Position numbers and translations under genes: made by a program. Below the pieces are notes generated by a model. That model was not told the origin of the DNA. It worked only from the letters and a program-made list of their open reading frames with translations, and did not search any database. Positions 1 through 9,732 of a stretch of 64,000 nt of DNA are shown in pieces. The stretch lies in NCBI GenBank assembly GCA_964500645.1, contig CAZCOH010000006.1, positions 1 to 64,000 on the forward strand, written 5' to 3'. How positions within the stretch are numbered: position 1 is the first letter of the stretch; each line of letters opens with the position of its first letter. This DNA is from CAYFIW01 sp964500645 (GTDB lineage Bacteria; Chloroflexota; Dehalococcoidia; Lucifugimonadales; UBA826).

Positions 1-1
1 T

Positions 2-2990
2 TCGAACACTGAAAATCTAACTAACGATATGACCCCAACAAGTGATGGAACATCTGATGCAAATGTTTCCATAGAATTATTTAGGGGTGGACATGTATCG
101 ATCGGCACTGGTACGGCTGACGGATCAGGTAACTGGTCTGTGACTTCATCTGTTGGTGCCGATGGAGCGTATGATATTACTGCAAAGGCGATAGACCTTG
201 CCGGTAATGGCAGTTCCGCCTCCGGCTCACTGACAGTTACATTTGATACTTCTGCCCCTAATGCTCCTTCTGTCCCGGATCTTGATAGTGGAAACGATTC
301 CGGTGTTTCAGATTCGGATAACAATACAAGCGATACTTCAGTGACATTCAATGGTACGGGTGCTTTTCCCAATACCACTATTGAAGTTTTCAGGTCCGGA
401 AGCGTTTCTATAGGAAGTTCTTCATCGGATGGATCAGGCAACTGGTCTGTGGGATCTTCTTCACTACCCGATGGCACGCATTCCATAACTGCAAAGACAT
501 ATGACGCCGCAGGAAATGTGAGTGCCGCATCAGATAGTCTGTTAGTGGTTATTGATACTGGCGTTCCATCAGCTCCATCAATTCCTGATTTGGATGCTTC
601 TAGCGACACGGGTTCCTCAGACACTGATAATTTCACGTCTGACTCAACTCCCACGATTGGTGGAACAGCGGAGGCAAACGGGACACTTAAATTGTATTAT
701 TCAGGAACGCCAGACACGCTACTTGCGGTGGTTTCTGTAGACGGGTCTGGCAACTGGACTAAAACTCTTTCTGCATTGCTTGATGACACATATGACCTGT
801 ATGCACAGGTTATTGATGCTGCTGGAAATGTGAGTATTGGGTCAGTTAGTTTGGAATTGACTATTAGTACGGGTGCGCCTGTTACTCCTTCAGTTCCAGA
901 TCTACATCAGGGTAGCGATAGTGGATACCATGATGATGATGATCTCACTCAAGATTCTACTCCCATGTTTTTGGGTACCGGGACTGCCAATGCCACTATC
1001 AGGATATACAGGGGCGGTAGTACCTTATTAGGCAGCGCTACTGCAAATGGTTCAGGGATTTGGCAAATAACATCAAATTCTATACCGGAAGGTACCCATT
1101 CAATCACGGCTACTTCTTTGAATGTTGTAGGTACTGAGAGTTCTCATTCTTCGCAGCTACAAATCGTTTTGGATACAACAGCACCTTCTGTTCCATCTGT
1201 ACCGGATCTTGATGCAAATACAGACACAGGGGCATCTACTAGCGACAACATAACTAATGAACCGGATCCAAAATTCTCCGGTACAGCTGACCCGGATACT
1301 ATTGTAGAAATATTGAGGGCTGGAACGACATCGATGGCGATGGATCATGTGGATGGTGCAGGGAACTGGTCATTCTATACTTCAACCTTTCCTGAAGGCA
1401 CTCATTCAGTAACAGCAAGAGGTGTTGACCTCGCAGGTAACCTAAGCTCTTCTTCGGGATCTTTAACTGTTGTCTTGGATACTACAGCTCCCAACACACC
1501 AACTGGATCACTAGATCCTAACAGTGACACCGGATCTTCTAATTCAGACAACAACACCGCTGATAATACGCCCAGTTCAATAGGAACAGCGGAAGCTAAT
1601 TCTTCAATTTCTATCTGGCTCGGTAATAGTATTGTTGATACCTCGGTGGTTGATGGTTCAGGCAACTGGATCTATACATTGTCTCCTGCTGTAACGGATG
1701 GATATTATCCCCTTGTAGTTAAAGCGACTGACGCAGCAGGAAATGTGAGCAATAGCTCCTCTGTTATTGGCATCACCGTAGATACTCAATCTCCCGGTGT
1801 TCCGACTGCCCCAGATTTACAACCTTCCAGTGATTCGGGCATTTCTAACACTGATGATTTAACTAATGTTTCCAAACCTACCTTCTCGGGATCCACGCAG
1901 GTTGGATTTAAGGTAAATCTTACTCTTGGCGGAATGTTAGCTTTGGGAGAGAGCACTGCCGATGGCAGTGGGGCATGGAGCATACAGTCTTCAGCGACTT
2001 TGAATGATGCAACTTATCCAATAGGTATTACTGTCACGGATCTTGCAGGAAATGTGAGTGCTATATCCCCGTATACATCTTTGACCGTTGATACTATTGC
2101 TCCGTCAGTACCTTCTATGCCTGATCTCATTGCTGCTTCTGACACTGGTGAGTCGAACACTGACGACATTACTTTTGATACCACTCCTTATTTATCCGGG
2201 ACTGCAGATGCAAATGAGGCAATAACAATCCAGATTGGAGCTTCAGCTATAGGATCAGGGCAGGTTGATGGCCAGGGGAATTGGTTGCTGGAAACCTCGT
2301 TACTTACTGAAGGGACCAGATCAATAACAGCATTTTCTACCGATTCTGCAGGTAACCAGAGTACAGCTGGCGTGGCAATATCCCTCAACATTGATACGAC
2401 TTCGCCATCGGTAGGTAATCCCGATCTTTCCGTTCAGAGTGACTCGGGATTGTCTAGTAGTGACAATGTCACCAATGACCGAACCCCAACATTCACAGGT
2501 ACTTCTGAAAGTAATATCTCATTAAGTCTACTGGCGAACGCAATTTCGATGGGTAGCATGAATTCTAACGGGTCGGGTAATTGGACATTCACCCCTTCAG
2601 GTCCTATGTCAGATGGGACTTATTCCGTAATGGCGAGCGCAACAGACACCGCGGGAAACACATCTAATTCTTCTTCTATTAATGTAAATATTGATACAGT
2701 AGGACCGAACTCTGGAAAGCCCGATCTTATTAGTTCTAGTGACTCAAACGTTTCTAATGACAATATCACGATAGACAGAACTCCATCTTTTTCTGGAACA
2801 TCTTCAGAAAATGGGACTGTGAATCTCTACGGAAATTTTGTTGAAATTGGGACAACTGCTATATCCTCAAATAATTATTCGTTTACTTCACCACAGCTCT
2901 CTGATGGTCTTTATAGAATAGAGGCGGTGTCTACTGATATCGCTGGAAACAGAGGATCTACCTCGACTCAAATGATCATGTATGTTGATA
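2..2990 (+). repeat. Tandem coding repeats, about 300 bp period
   Basis: About ten degenerate copies of a roughly 300 bp unit encode the Ig-like domains of the surface protein. Unit starts are recognisable by codons for P-D-L followed by an Asp/Ser-rich loop, for example near 275, 585, 895, 1200, 1500, 1805, 2115, 2415 and 2720. The copies are conserved as protein much more than as DNA, so this is an old expansion and not a recent tandem duplication. Confidence 0.8.
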
Positions 2991-3652
2991 ATTCTCCACC
3001 GGTTGTCGGTAATTTTTCTCTTCCGCCCGCACTTGAGGGAGATGAAGTTAATGTCTCAGTTCAATTTGCAGACTCCTCTCCTCAATCGCAGACTCACTCA
3101 TCCATAATCGACTGGGGTGATGGGACACAGAGCGCAGGAGTTGTTGCTGGAGGATATGTAACAGGTGCGCATGCATTTAGTGATAATGGTTTCTACAATG
3201 TAACTGTTATTGTAACGGATGCCGAAAATATGAATGACTCGAGTTCATCGGCTGCAACTATACTAAATGCGAACCCTACAGTAATAATTGAAAGTTCTAC
3301 GAAGGTTTTGGTAGCTGGTCAAAATTCTATGAGTGCAATTAACTTTGTCGATGCATCAGGAGATACCCATACCGCGACAGTCGATTGGGGGGATGGGACA
3401 ATTTCTTCTGCGAATGTCCGCAGGAGTCACATAGAAGCATCACATACCTACCAGGTAGCTGGAACATATAACTCTGTTATTACTGTCTTGGATGACGATG
3501 GCGGAGAGTCGTCAGGATTGTTAACATTCGTTGTTAGTCAGCCGGAAGCCACTATATCTATTCCGTCGTTATCTGGCTGGGGGATAGCGGTTTTTATTAT
3601 CCTTGTCGGGTCTGTTTCAGTGATCAGAAGATATAAAGCCGTAAGAAGCTAA
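2..3652 (+). CDS. Giant Ig-repeat surface protein, 5' end outside window, IPTL-CTERM-like tail
   Basis: The frame is open from base 2, so the N-terminus lies upstream; the ATG at 29 is inside a repeat and is not the real start. The 1,216 visible residues hold one partial and nine full Ig-like repeats of about 100 residues. Each has P-D-L, an Asp/Ser-rich loop (S-D-T-G-x-S-x-x-D-N), T-P-x-x-x-G-T, a G-S-G-N-W turn and a D-x-A-G-N-x-S strand. Two PKD-like domains with W-G-D-G-T cores follow (about 3000-3530). The last 30 residues read I-P-S-L-S-G-W-G, a hydrophobic helix, then R-R-Y-K, the layout of the IPTL-CTERM sorting signal. Likely role: secreted or surface-anchored adhesin or shield. The Asp-rich loops may bind calcium, as in similar bacterial Ig repeats (inference). 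No sorting protease or secretion genes are visible nearby. Confidence 0.85.
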   Translation, partial: SNTENLTNDMTPTSDGTSDANVSIELFRGGHVSIGTGTADGSGNWSVTSSVGADGAYDITAKAIDLAGNGSSASGSLTVTFDTSAPNAPSVPDLDSGNDSGVSDSDNNTSDTSVTFNGTGAFPNTTIEVFRSGSVSIGSSSSDGSGNWSVGSSSLPDGTHSITAKTYDAAGNVSAASDSLLVVIDTGVPSAPSIPDLDASSDTGSSDTDNFTSDSTPTIGGTAEANGTLKLYYSGTPDTLLAVVSVDGSGNWTKTLSALLDDTYDLYAQVIDAAGNVSIGSVSLELTISTGAPVTPSVPDLHQGSDSGYHDDDDLTQDSTPMFLGTGTANATIRIYRGGSTLLGSATANGSGIWQITSNSIPEGTHSITATSLNVVGTESSHSSQLQIVLDTTAPSVPSVPDLDANTDTGASTSDNITNEPDPKFSGTADPDTIVEILRAGTTSMAMDHVDGAGNWSFYTSTFPEGTHSVTARGVDLAGNLSSSSGSLTVVLDTTAPNTPTGSLDPNSDTGSSNSDNNTADNTPSSIGTAEANSSISIWLGNSIVDTSVVDGSGNWIYTLSPAVTDGYYPLVVKATDAAGNVSNSSSVIGITVDTQSPGVPTAPDLQPSSDSGISNTDDLTNVSKPTFSGSTQVGFKVNLTLGGMLALGESTADGSGAWSIQSSATLNDATYPIGITVTDLAGNVSAISPYTSLTVDTIAPSVPSMPDLIAASDTGESNTDDITFDTTPYLSGTADANEAITIQIGASAIGSGQVDGQGNWLLETSLLTEGTRSITAFSTDSAGNQSTAGVAISLNIDTTSPSVGNPDLSVQSDSGLSSSDNVTNDRTPTFTGTSESNISLSLLANAISMGSMNSNGSGNWTFTPSGPMSDGTYSVMASATDTAGNTSNSSSINVNIDTVGPNSGKPDLISSSDSNVSNDNITIDRTPSFSGTSSENGTVNLYGNFVEIGTTAISSNNYSFTSPQLSDGLYRIEAVSTDIAGNRGSTSTQMIMYVDNSPPVVGNFSLPPALEGDEVNVSVQFADSSPQSQTHSSIIDWGDGTQSAGVVAGGYVTGAHAFSDNGFYNVTVIVTDAENMNDSSSSAATILNANPTVIIESSTKVLVAGQNSMSAINFVDASGDTHTATVDWGDGTISSANVRRSHIEASHTYQVAGTYNSVITVLDDDGGESSGLLTFVVSQPEATISIPSLSGWGIAVFIILVGSVSVIRRYKAVRS

Positions 3653-3698
3653 TCAGGTTCATGCTCAATAAGTTCGAGTTTTTATTAAGAGGATTTTT

Positions 3699-4523
3699 AT
3701 GCAAATAACTCAGCACGTTTTCAATATGCATATCGATGATGGTGCCACCGCTCATCCTGGAGGTAGCAATAATTTTTTTGTAGGAGATCCATCCGATGAA
3801 ATGATATTGATTGATACTGGGGATTATGAAAGAAAATGGACAAAATCAATTATTGATTACTATCGGGAACTTGGTAGTCCTAAAATAACAGCGATAGTTA
3901 TTACCCACGGTCATGGAGATCATACGGGGGGGCTGGACAGAGTTCAGGAAGAGACCGGAGCCCAAGTTAGATGTCACCCAAAACTTGTCGATAGGTTACG
4001 AAAAACACTCGACAATGATGAAATTGTTGTGCCATTGAAATCGAATGAACAACTCAAGACAGGTGGAGGGGTTTCATTGCTTGCATTGTTCACCCCTGGA
4101 CATGAGGTCGATCATGTGTGCTACTACCTGGCTGAAGATAGAGTTATGTTTACTGGTGATGCGGTGTTAGGCGCCAGTTCCACATCTGTTCGAGATCTGG
4201 CAGATTATTTCAAATCCTTGGAATTATTGACGGGATTTGAGCACGATACGGTTTGTCCAGCTCACGGACCCGTAGTTCCTCCGCCCAAAGGAGGAGGCTT
4301 GGTTCAGTGGCAGCTTGATCATAGAATAGGAAGGGAGAATCAAGTTCTTGAGGCATTGCGAAAGGGTCATAATTCTGTTTCAGATATAACTTCTGATATG
4401 TATCCCCCTGACCTTAATGAAAAGCTTAGACCATCCGCCGAAAACAATGTAACCACTCATCTAAAAAAGTTAATTGAAGATGGTGTTGTGGAAGAGATAT
4501 CTTCTTCTTATTCACTTAAATAA
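3699..4523 (+). CDS. Metallo-beta-lactamase-fold hydrolase, LACTB2-like
   Basis: 274 aa. The metal-binding motif H70-G-H72-G-D74-H75 is intact. Further ligands are visible as C-H-P near residue 96, the F-T-G-D segment near 150 and P-A-H-G near 188. The C-terminal 70 residues look like a small winged-helix cap (V-T-T-H-L-K-K-L followed by G-V-V-E-E), as in LACTB2/RNase-Z-like hydrolases. The ATG follows an AGAGGA ribosome site. It is the first gene of a plus-strand set with two flavin oxidoreductases and may hydrolyse a thioester or lactone in the same pathway (inference); the substrate cannot be read from sequence. Confidence 0.85.
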   Translation: MQITQHVFNMHIDDGATAHPGGSNNFFVGDPSDEMILIDTGDYERKWTKSIIDYYRELGSPKITAIVITHGHGDHTGGLDRVQEETGAQVRCHPKLVDRLRKTLDNDEIVVPLKSNEQLKTGGGVSLLALFTPGHEVDHVCYYLAEDRVMFTGDAVLGASSTSVRDLADYFKSLELLTGFEHDTVCPAHGPVVPPPKGGGLVQWQLDHRIGRENQVLEALRKGHNSVSDITSDMYPPDLNEKLRPSAENNVTTHLKKLIEDGVVEEISSSYSLK

Positions 4524-4541
4524 AAGGCATTGGTAACTATC

Positions 4542-5435
4542 ATGAAGTTTGGTTTTATAATTCCACATAATTACGGGTTAGATGATCCTCAGGACGTTGT
4601 TGACGTTGCATTGAGAGCAGAGGTCATGGGTTTTGATTCGGTCTGGGTTAATCATCATGTACTTCATGCTGGATATATTCTTGATAGATTGGGAGACAAA
4701 CCTTATTACGATGCCCTTACGGTACTTACCTACGTTGCAGCACTGACAGAAAAAATACGTCTTGGAACAACCGTGTTAGTTCTTCCGTATTTGAATCCTT
4801 TGGTGCTTGCCAAGTCTCTTGCCACGTTGGACGTTATGAGTCGGGGTAGGTTAATTGTTGGGGCAGGTGTTGGTTCTCTTCAACATGAGTCCGAATCGCT
4901 TGGATCTGATTTTGAGAACAGAGGAGCTTACGCAGATGAGGCTATAGAGATAATGAAGAATCTCTGGATTGAAAATGAGCCTGAATATTCGGGTAAAAAT
5001 TTTAATTATTCAGGTGTTAAATTTTCTCCAAAGCCTTTTCAAAAGCCACATCCTCCAATATACATAGGTGGTCAGAGTAGACCGGCAATGAGAAGGGCAG
5101 CGAAATATGGGAATGGTTGGCATCCTATTGGAGTGGGACCAAAAAAACTTTCAGAGAGGCTCTCTGAATTTAAACTTATGGTTGATAGGAATAATAGAAA
5201 ATACGAAGAAATGACTATAAGTGTTAGAGATGAGCTAGATGTGTTGGATTCACCAGCATCTAATTACTCGGGTTCCATGGTTGGGAATCAAGATCAATTG
5301 ATAGAAACGATAGAAGAGTATATAGAGTTAGGTGTCTCAGAATTAGTGTTGTCAGTCAGCACTGATAATACTGAAAAAATTAAAATGGTTATGGAAAATT
5401 TCTCTAAAGGTATTATGCCTAGATTTTCTGACTGA
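4542..5435 (+). CDS. LLM class flavin-dependent (probably F420) oxidoreductase
   Basis: About 297 aa, luciferase-like monooxygenase TIM barrel. Family features are the N-terminal M-K-F-G-F-I-I-P, V-N-H-H near residue 40, L-G-T-T-V-L-V-L-P-Y-L-N-P-L, S-R-G-R-L-I-V-G-A-G-V-G and P-P-I-Y-I-G-G-Q-S. I chose the ATG at 4542 because homologues start M-K-F-G-F and an AAAAGG lies upstream; a TTG at 4530 is in frame but sits almost on that site. It forms a tandem pair with the next gene and probably oxidises or reduces a small organic substrate with FMN or F420. Confidence 0.85.
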   Translation: MKFGFIIPHNYGLDDPQDVVDVALRAEVMGFDSVWVNHHVLHAGYILDRLGDKPYYDALTVLTYVAALTEKIRLGTTVLVLPYLNPLVLAKSLATLDVMSRGRLIVGAGVGSLQHESESLGSDFENRGAYADEAIEIMKNLWIENEPEYSGKNFNYSGVKFSPKPFQKPHPPIYIGGQSRPAMRRAAKYGNGWHPIGVGPKKLSERLSEFKLMVDRNNRKYEEMTISVRDELDVLDSPASNYSGSMVGNQDQLIETIEEYIELGVSELVLSVSTDNTEKIKMVMENFSKGIMPRFSD

Positions 5436-5512
5436 CCAGGTAGATGTTAATCTCGCTTCTTGATTAGGAACGTTTTTGATAGTAACAGGAACCGGAACTG
5501 AAGGTTTGTAAG

Positions 5513-6457
5513 ATGGAATTTGGATTTTATCTCCCAACATTTGGGTCTCTTGCGAAAAGGGAACCTCTCTTGAAAATTGCAGGATATGCGGAGTCTCTCG
5601 GCTATGACTCGATGGTGGTTAGTGACCACGTTGTAGCTCCTATAGATCCGAAATCTCAATACCCTTATTCAGTAGGATCAGAAGTTCCCTGGGGGAGCAC
5701 TGGAGAACATCTTGAACTTATATCTGAATTAGCGTTCCTCTCAGCTGCTACCGAAAAAATAAAGCTGGTTTCCAGCGTGATGATTATTCCGCACAGGAAT
5801 CCAGTCCTTACAGCGAAAATGTTGTCGACAATTGACGTGTTGTCTAATGGACGCTTAATTGTGGGAGTGGGGGTCGGTTGGTTGGAAGAGGAATTCGTTG
5901 CTTTAGACACCAGACCATTTAAGGAACGAGGTAAGGTGTCTGACGAATATCTGAGTATTTTTAAAACATTATGGACAGAAGAAACTCCAAGCTATTCGGG
6001 CGAATATTACGAATTCAATCCTCTTCAATTTGCTCCCAAACCTATTCAAGAACCAGGGCCACCAATATGGGTAGGAGGGCAAAGTAAGCCAGCCATTAGA
6101 CGAGCCGTTAATTTTGGTGATGCCTGGCATCCAGTGGGAGCTAATCCGGCATCCCCACTTGAGCCAAAACAACTAAAAGAAGACCTTGGATATATGGAAG
6201 ACTATTGCAAGAAAGTTGGGCGTGACTATGCTGAATTGACAGTAGCAATGAAGGCTCCTGTCTATGACAAAGAATTAGAGACTGATGGTGAGAGAAGAAG
6301 ATTTTCAGGTAGCCCGGATCAAATTATTGATGATGTTAAGACATACGCTGACCTAGGGGTCAGCCATTTAATTCTGGACACAAGGTCAGCAGACCTCAAC
6401 CAGTTCATGGAAAAGATGGCTTGGCTGATGGAACAGGTGATTACTCCATTAAGGTAA
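5513..6457 (+). CDS. LLM class flavin-dependent (probably F420) oxidoreductase, second copy
   Basis: 314 aa, paralogous to the gene just upstream. It shows the same barrel landmarks: M-E-F-G-F-Y-L-P-T-F-G, V-S-D-H-V-V, P-H-R-N-P-V-L-T-A-K, N-G-R-L-I-V-G-V-G-V-G-W and P-P-I-W-V-G-G-Q-S-K-P. A 77-base spacer separates the two genes. Paired LLM genes next to acyl-CoA and CoA-transferase genes are common in marine Chloroflexota and suggest oxidative attack on recalcitrant organics (inference). It ends convergently with the acyl-CoA dehydrogenase, with 20 bases between them and no clear terminator hairpin. Confidence 0.85.
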   Translation: MEFGFYLPTFGSLAKREPLLKIAGYAESLGYDSMVVSDHVVAPIDPKSQYPYSVGSEVPWGSTGEHLELISELAFLSAATEKIKLVSSVMIIPHRNPVLTAKMLSTIDVLSNGRLIVGVGVGWLEEEFVALDTRPFKERGKVSDEYLSIFKTLWTEETPSYSGEYYEFNPLQFAPKPIQEPGPPIWVGGQSKPAIRRAVNFGDAWHPVGANPASPLEPKQLKEDLGYMEDYCKKVGRDYAELTVAMKAPVYDKELETDGERRRFSGSPDQIIDDVKTYADLGVSHLILDTRSADLNQFMEKMAWLMEQVITPLR

Positions 6458-6477
6458 AAATTCCTAAATCAACATTT

Positions 6478-7650
6478 TTATTCGTGGACACCGCCGGGAT
6501 TCAATATCTCTCTTGCGATCAACATCTTTTGAACCTCTGTAGGTCCTTCACCTATTCTTCTAATTCGGGCTTCTCTGTACCATCTTTCCAGTGGTAGCCA
6601 TTCGGTAACGCCTAATCCGCCATGGATTTGGATAGCATTGTCTACTACTTTTCCTAGAGTGTCGGCTGAATGTAATTTCGCCACTGAGGCGGCTTGTCTA
6701 AAATCTTCACCGTTATCAAATTGCCATGCAGCCTCCCAGATTAACCATCTACAAGCTCTGATTTCAATTTCATTTTCTACTAACATCCATTGAATGGCCT
6801 GTCTTGTTGAAAGAGGAGCACCGAAAGTCTCTCTGGTTTTTGAGTATTCAATTGCCATCTTATGAGCAGCTACCGCTACCCCTAGATTGGCTGCAGAGTA
6901 GGGAATCCTTGCTCTAGCAAGCAACTTGTTAGCAAGTAAGTCCCATCCTTTGTTGACCTCTCCTAGAACGTTTTCACTGGGTACTCTTAATTCGTCGAAA
7001 AATAATTGGCCTGGGTAATATGCCCTCATAACCGGCACAGGATCTACAGTTAGGCCGGGCCAGTCGTTTTCAACAACGAAAGCAGTTACACCGCGCCGGG
7101 TCTTGGGGTCAGTCCTGGCGAAAACTATTCCCCAGTCACCCCATGGCGAACCACTTATAAAAATCTTGCTTCCATTTATAATCCAGTCGTCGCCATCACG
7201 TCTCGCAGTAGTTTGGATAGCTCTTGCGGGATCGGAGCCACCACTGGGCTCTGTTATTGCAAACCAACCTTTTTTAGTACTCTCTACGGTGGGGACTCCA
7301 TACTTTTGGCTTAAATAATCGCTTCCTGCCCATATGATTTCTGGGGGAGGTGTTCCCATTGTTCCGTATGCCGGGCAGTAAAGCCCTGCAGCATGCTGAA
7401 CCATTTCTTCGCTTATTACTACGTTTGCAAATAAAGATAGACCTGCACCACCGTATTCTTCATCGACTCCAGTACACCAGACTCCCAGTTCTTTTGAAAG
7501 TTTGGAAAGTCTTTCAAAATCGTCATCGGGTATTGTTATCGAATCGTGAGGTATTTCTCTTTCTAGAGGGACTATCTCATTTTTTACAAAATCTCTTATT
7601 AAGTTTCTCGTGAGTCTTAATTCTTCCGGCAATTCGTATTGTTCGGTCAT
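6478..7650 (-). CDS. Acyl-CoA dehydrogenase
   Basis: 390 aa, the usual family length. The N-terminal helical domain is followed by the F-A-I-T-E-P-S-G-G-S-D-P flavin/substrate loop near residue 130. The C-terminal helical domain has I-Q-I-H-G-G-L-G-V-T and R-I-G-E-G-P-T-E-V-Q, the normal FAD/catalytic region. The ATG follows GAGGGG. It is the last gene of a minus-strand run with an enoyl-CoA hydratase and two CoA-transferases, fitting a CoA activation, dehydrogenation and hydration route for an acyl substrate. Confidence 0.92.
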   Translation of the reverse strand: MTEQYELPEELRLTRNLIRDFVKNEIVPLEREIPHDSITIPDDDFERLSKLSKELGVWCTGVDEEYGGAGLSLFANVVISEEMVQHAAGLYCPAYGTMGTPPPEIIWAGSDYLSQKYGVPTVESTKKGWFAITEPSGGSDPARAIQTTARRDGDDWIINGSKIFISGSPWGDWGIVFARTDPKTRRGVTAFVVENDWPGLTVDPVPVMRAYYPGQLFFDELRVPSENVLGEVNKGWDLLANKLLARARIPYSAANLGVAVAAHKMAIEYSKTRETFGAPLSTRQAIQWMLVENEIEIRACRWLIWEAAWQFDNGEDFRQAASVAKLHSADTLGKVVDNAIQIHGGLGVTEWLPLERWYREARIRRIGEGPTEVQKMLIAREILNPGGVHE

Positions 7651-7678
7651 TTTCCCCTCTTTTGATTAAGTAGAGTTG

Positions 7679-8452
7679 CTATTTTCCCTGGAAATTAGCT
7701 TTTCTTTTCTCTGAAAAAGCTCTTGGCCCTTCTTTGGCGTCATCAGTAGTTTTCAAAATTGATTGCATCATGAATTCCATACGTAAACCTTGCTCTAAAG
7801 ACATTGATTGGCTTCTGACTGCCAATTCTTTTATTGCTCTTACGGCAAGTGGCCCATTTTGGCATATTACATGTGCCCTTTCTTCCGCTTCCTCCAAAAG
7901 TTTTTCCATAGGCACTATCGCGTTTATAAGTCCATGTTGAAGAGCCTCTTCAGCGCCTATCCTTTCTCCGCTAAGTAGCAGCCACATAGCCACCGGGTAG
8001 GGGAGTTGCCTTATCGTCCTTTGTGTTCCCCCGTTACCGGGTAATATCCCTCTTTTTGCCTCCGATAGCCCAAATGTTGCGTGTTCAGCAGCTATTCTTA
8101 TATCTGTTGCTAAGAGAAGCGTCATTCCTCCCGCAAGGCAATATCCATTAACCGCCGCAACTACTGGTTTCCAAACTTCTAATCCCCTATTCAAGATTTG
8201 TTCTTCTTGAGTCTGCCAGAGTTCCCATTTTTCAGGTTCACGTGGAATGGTTTTCTTCAGGTCAGCTCCAGCAGAAAAAGATTTCTCCCCGGCTCCCGTG
8301 ACTATGGAGCACCAGACTTCTGGATCGTCCCTAACTTCTATCCATGCTTGTGATAGCTCGCTGTACGTTTCCGGGTCCATTGCATTCATTGCTTCAGGTC
8401 TGTTTATAGTTATATATGCAATATGATTTTTCTTTTCAAATATAAGTGCCAT
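7679..8452 (-). CDS. Enoyl-CoA hydratase/isomerase family protein
   Basis: 257 aa, standard crotonase length. Oxyanion-hole segments S-F-S-A-G-A-D-L (about residue 60) and Y-C-L-A-G-G-M-T (about 105) are present, as is G-L-S-E-A-K-R-G-I-L-P-G-N-G-G-T-Q-R with the usual acidic position. The start has an AAGGAG site 7 bases upstream. It lies 28 bases upstream of the acyl-CoA dehydrogenase and 35 downstream of the CoA-transferase, so it is probably co-transcribed with both. Confidence 0.92.
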   Translation of the reverse strand: MALIFEKKNHIAYITINRPEAMNAMDPETYSELSQAWIEVRDDPEVWCSIVTGAGEKSFSAGADLKKTIPREPEKWELWQTQEEQILNRGLEVWKPVVAAVNGYCLAGGMTLLLATDIRIAAEHATFGLSEAKRGILPGNGGTQRTIRQLPYPVAMWLLLSGERIGAEEALQHGLINAIVPMEKLLEEAEERAHVICQNGPLAVRAIKELAVRSQSMSLEQGLRMEFMMQSILKTTDDAKEGPRAFSEKRKANFQGK

Positions 8453-8487
8453 GTATTTTTCTCCTTGAGGTGAAGGTCAGGGTGTTT

Positions 8488-9732
8488 TTAGCTGTATACT
8501 CTGTCTATCGGTACATCCGGTGTGGTCCCTGACTCAGTCAAAGACTTAATTGTCGATGTACGAATTCCAAGTAGATCAGCTAGCACCCATTGCCTGTGCT
8601 CGGCAAAAAGGGGAGCCCGTGTACCTTCAACTGAGTCCATTGTTGAAAATTGGAATGGCAGACCTGGATTTGAAGAAGGCCCCGCATCAGGATGATCAAA
8701 CTGATCGATATATTTTCTGGATCTTAATTGAGGATCTTCCAAGAGATCTGATGCTTTTGAAACAGTCCCTGCCCGTACTCCATCATTTTGAAGTTGATGC
8801 ATCGCATCGTTTCTAGTCCTTTTAGATGTCCATGCTTTTATAGCCTCATCTATAGTGGGACTATCCTCTCTTCTATTGCTGACATTGAGGTATTTTGTGT
8901 CGGTCAAAAAGTCCGTCAAGTCCATGGCAGTACATAGTTTTTCCCACTCGTCATTTGATTCAATGGATATAGCAATCCAAGAATCTTTTCCTTTACATGG
9001 ATATATGCCATGCGGGTAGAAATTTAAATCCTCATTACCCATCCTCTTGGGTTCTCTACCTGTGAGTTGATAGGAAATAAACTGTTCTCCAATTACTGAC
9101 ATGGTAGCTTCTCTCAGGACTATTTCTATATGTTGCCCTTCACCTGTAATAAATCTTTTATAAAGTGAGGCCATTATGCCTGTTGTCACATGGAAGGCGG
9201 AGTTGTGATCCGCATAAAAATTACCTGGTTTGTGAGGTGGACCGTCCTGATATCCAGTAACGGACGACAGTCCGCTTAATGCGTCTGTTCCTGGGCCGAA
9301 CGATATGTATTGGTTCCAAGGGCCTTCCAATCCAAGAGCTGGCATGGAGATCATTATTATGTCAGGTTTGACTGATCGAAGGTTTTCATAATCTAATCCG
9401 AGGTTGGCCATCACTCTGGGGCTATAATTCTGTATGACTATGTCACTTATACTGACAAGTTCAAGGAAAGCTTTTCTACCCTCTTCATGAGTGAGATCCA
9501 TAGCTATACTTTTTTTAGCTCTGTTGACTTCATTGAATGATGTGACCTGATTATAGGGTCTGTCTCCACTTCCACTGGCGTGCATGGTAATGTTTCCTAT
9601 TGCTCGTCCCCAGGGTAATTCGACTTTTATTACCTCAGCACCGAGTTGAGCCAGAACCCTGGTTGAAACAGGACCTGCTATAACATTTGTGAGATCCGCT
9701 ATCCTAACCTTTCCTAATGCGAGATCTGCCAT
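8488..9732 (-). CDS. CaiB/BaiF class III CoA-transferase, Asp-type subunit
   Basis: 414 aa, family III CoA-transferase. The N-terminus reads I-A-D-L-T-N-V-I-A-G-P with G-A-E-V-I-K-V-E. The catalytic aspartate expected from formyl-CoA transferase is present as D175 in F-Y-A-D-H-N. Its ATG directly follows the TAA of the upstream CoA-transferase (TAAATG), so the two are translationally coupled. I infer that the pair may form one heteromeric enzyme moving CoA between a small donor acyl-CoA and a catabolic acid. Confidence 0.9.
   Translation of the reverse strand: MADLALGKVRIADLTNVIAGPVSTRVLAQLGAEVIKVELPWGRAIGNITMHASGSGDRPYNQVTSFNEVNRAKKSIAMDLTHEEGRKAFLELVSISDIVIQNYSPRVMANLGLDYENLRSVKPDIIMISMPALGLEGPWNQYISFGPGTDALSGLSSVTGYQDGPPHKPGNFYADHNSAFHVTTGIMASLYKRFITGEGQHIEIVLREATMSVIGEQFISYQLTGREPKRMGNEDLNFYPHGIYPCKGKDSWIAISIESNDEWEKLCTAMDLTDFLTDTKYLNVSNRREDSPTIDEAIKAWTSKRTRNDAMHQLQNDGVRAGTVSKASDLLEDPQLRSRKYIDQFDHPDAGPSSNPGLPFQFSTMDSVEGTRAPLFAEHRQWVLADLLGIRTSTIKSLTESGTTPDVPIDRVYS

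Noticed and set aside
2..2990. CRISPR-like or satellite repeat
   Set aside because: The periodicity is about 300 bases, conserved at protein level and wholly inside one coding frame.
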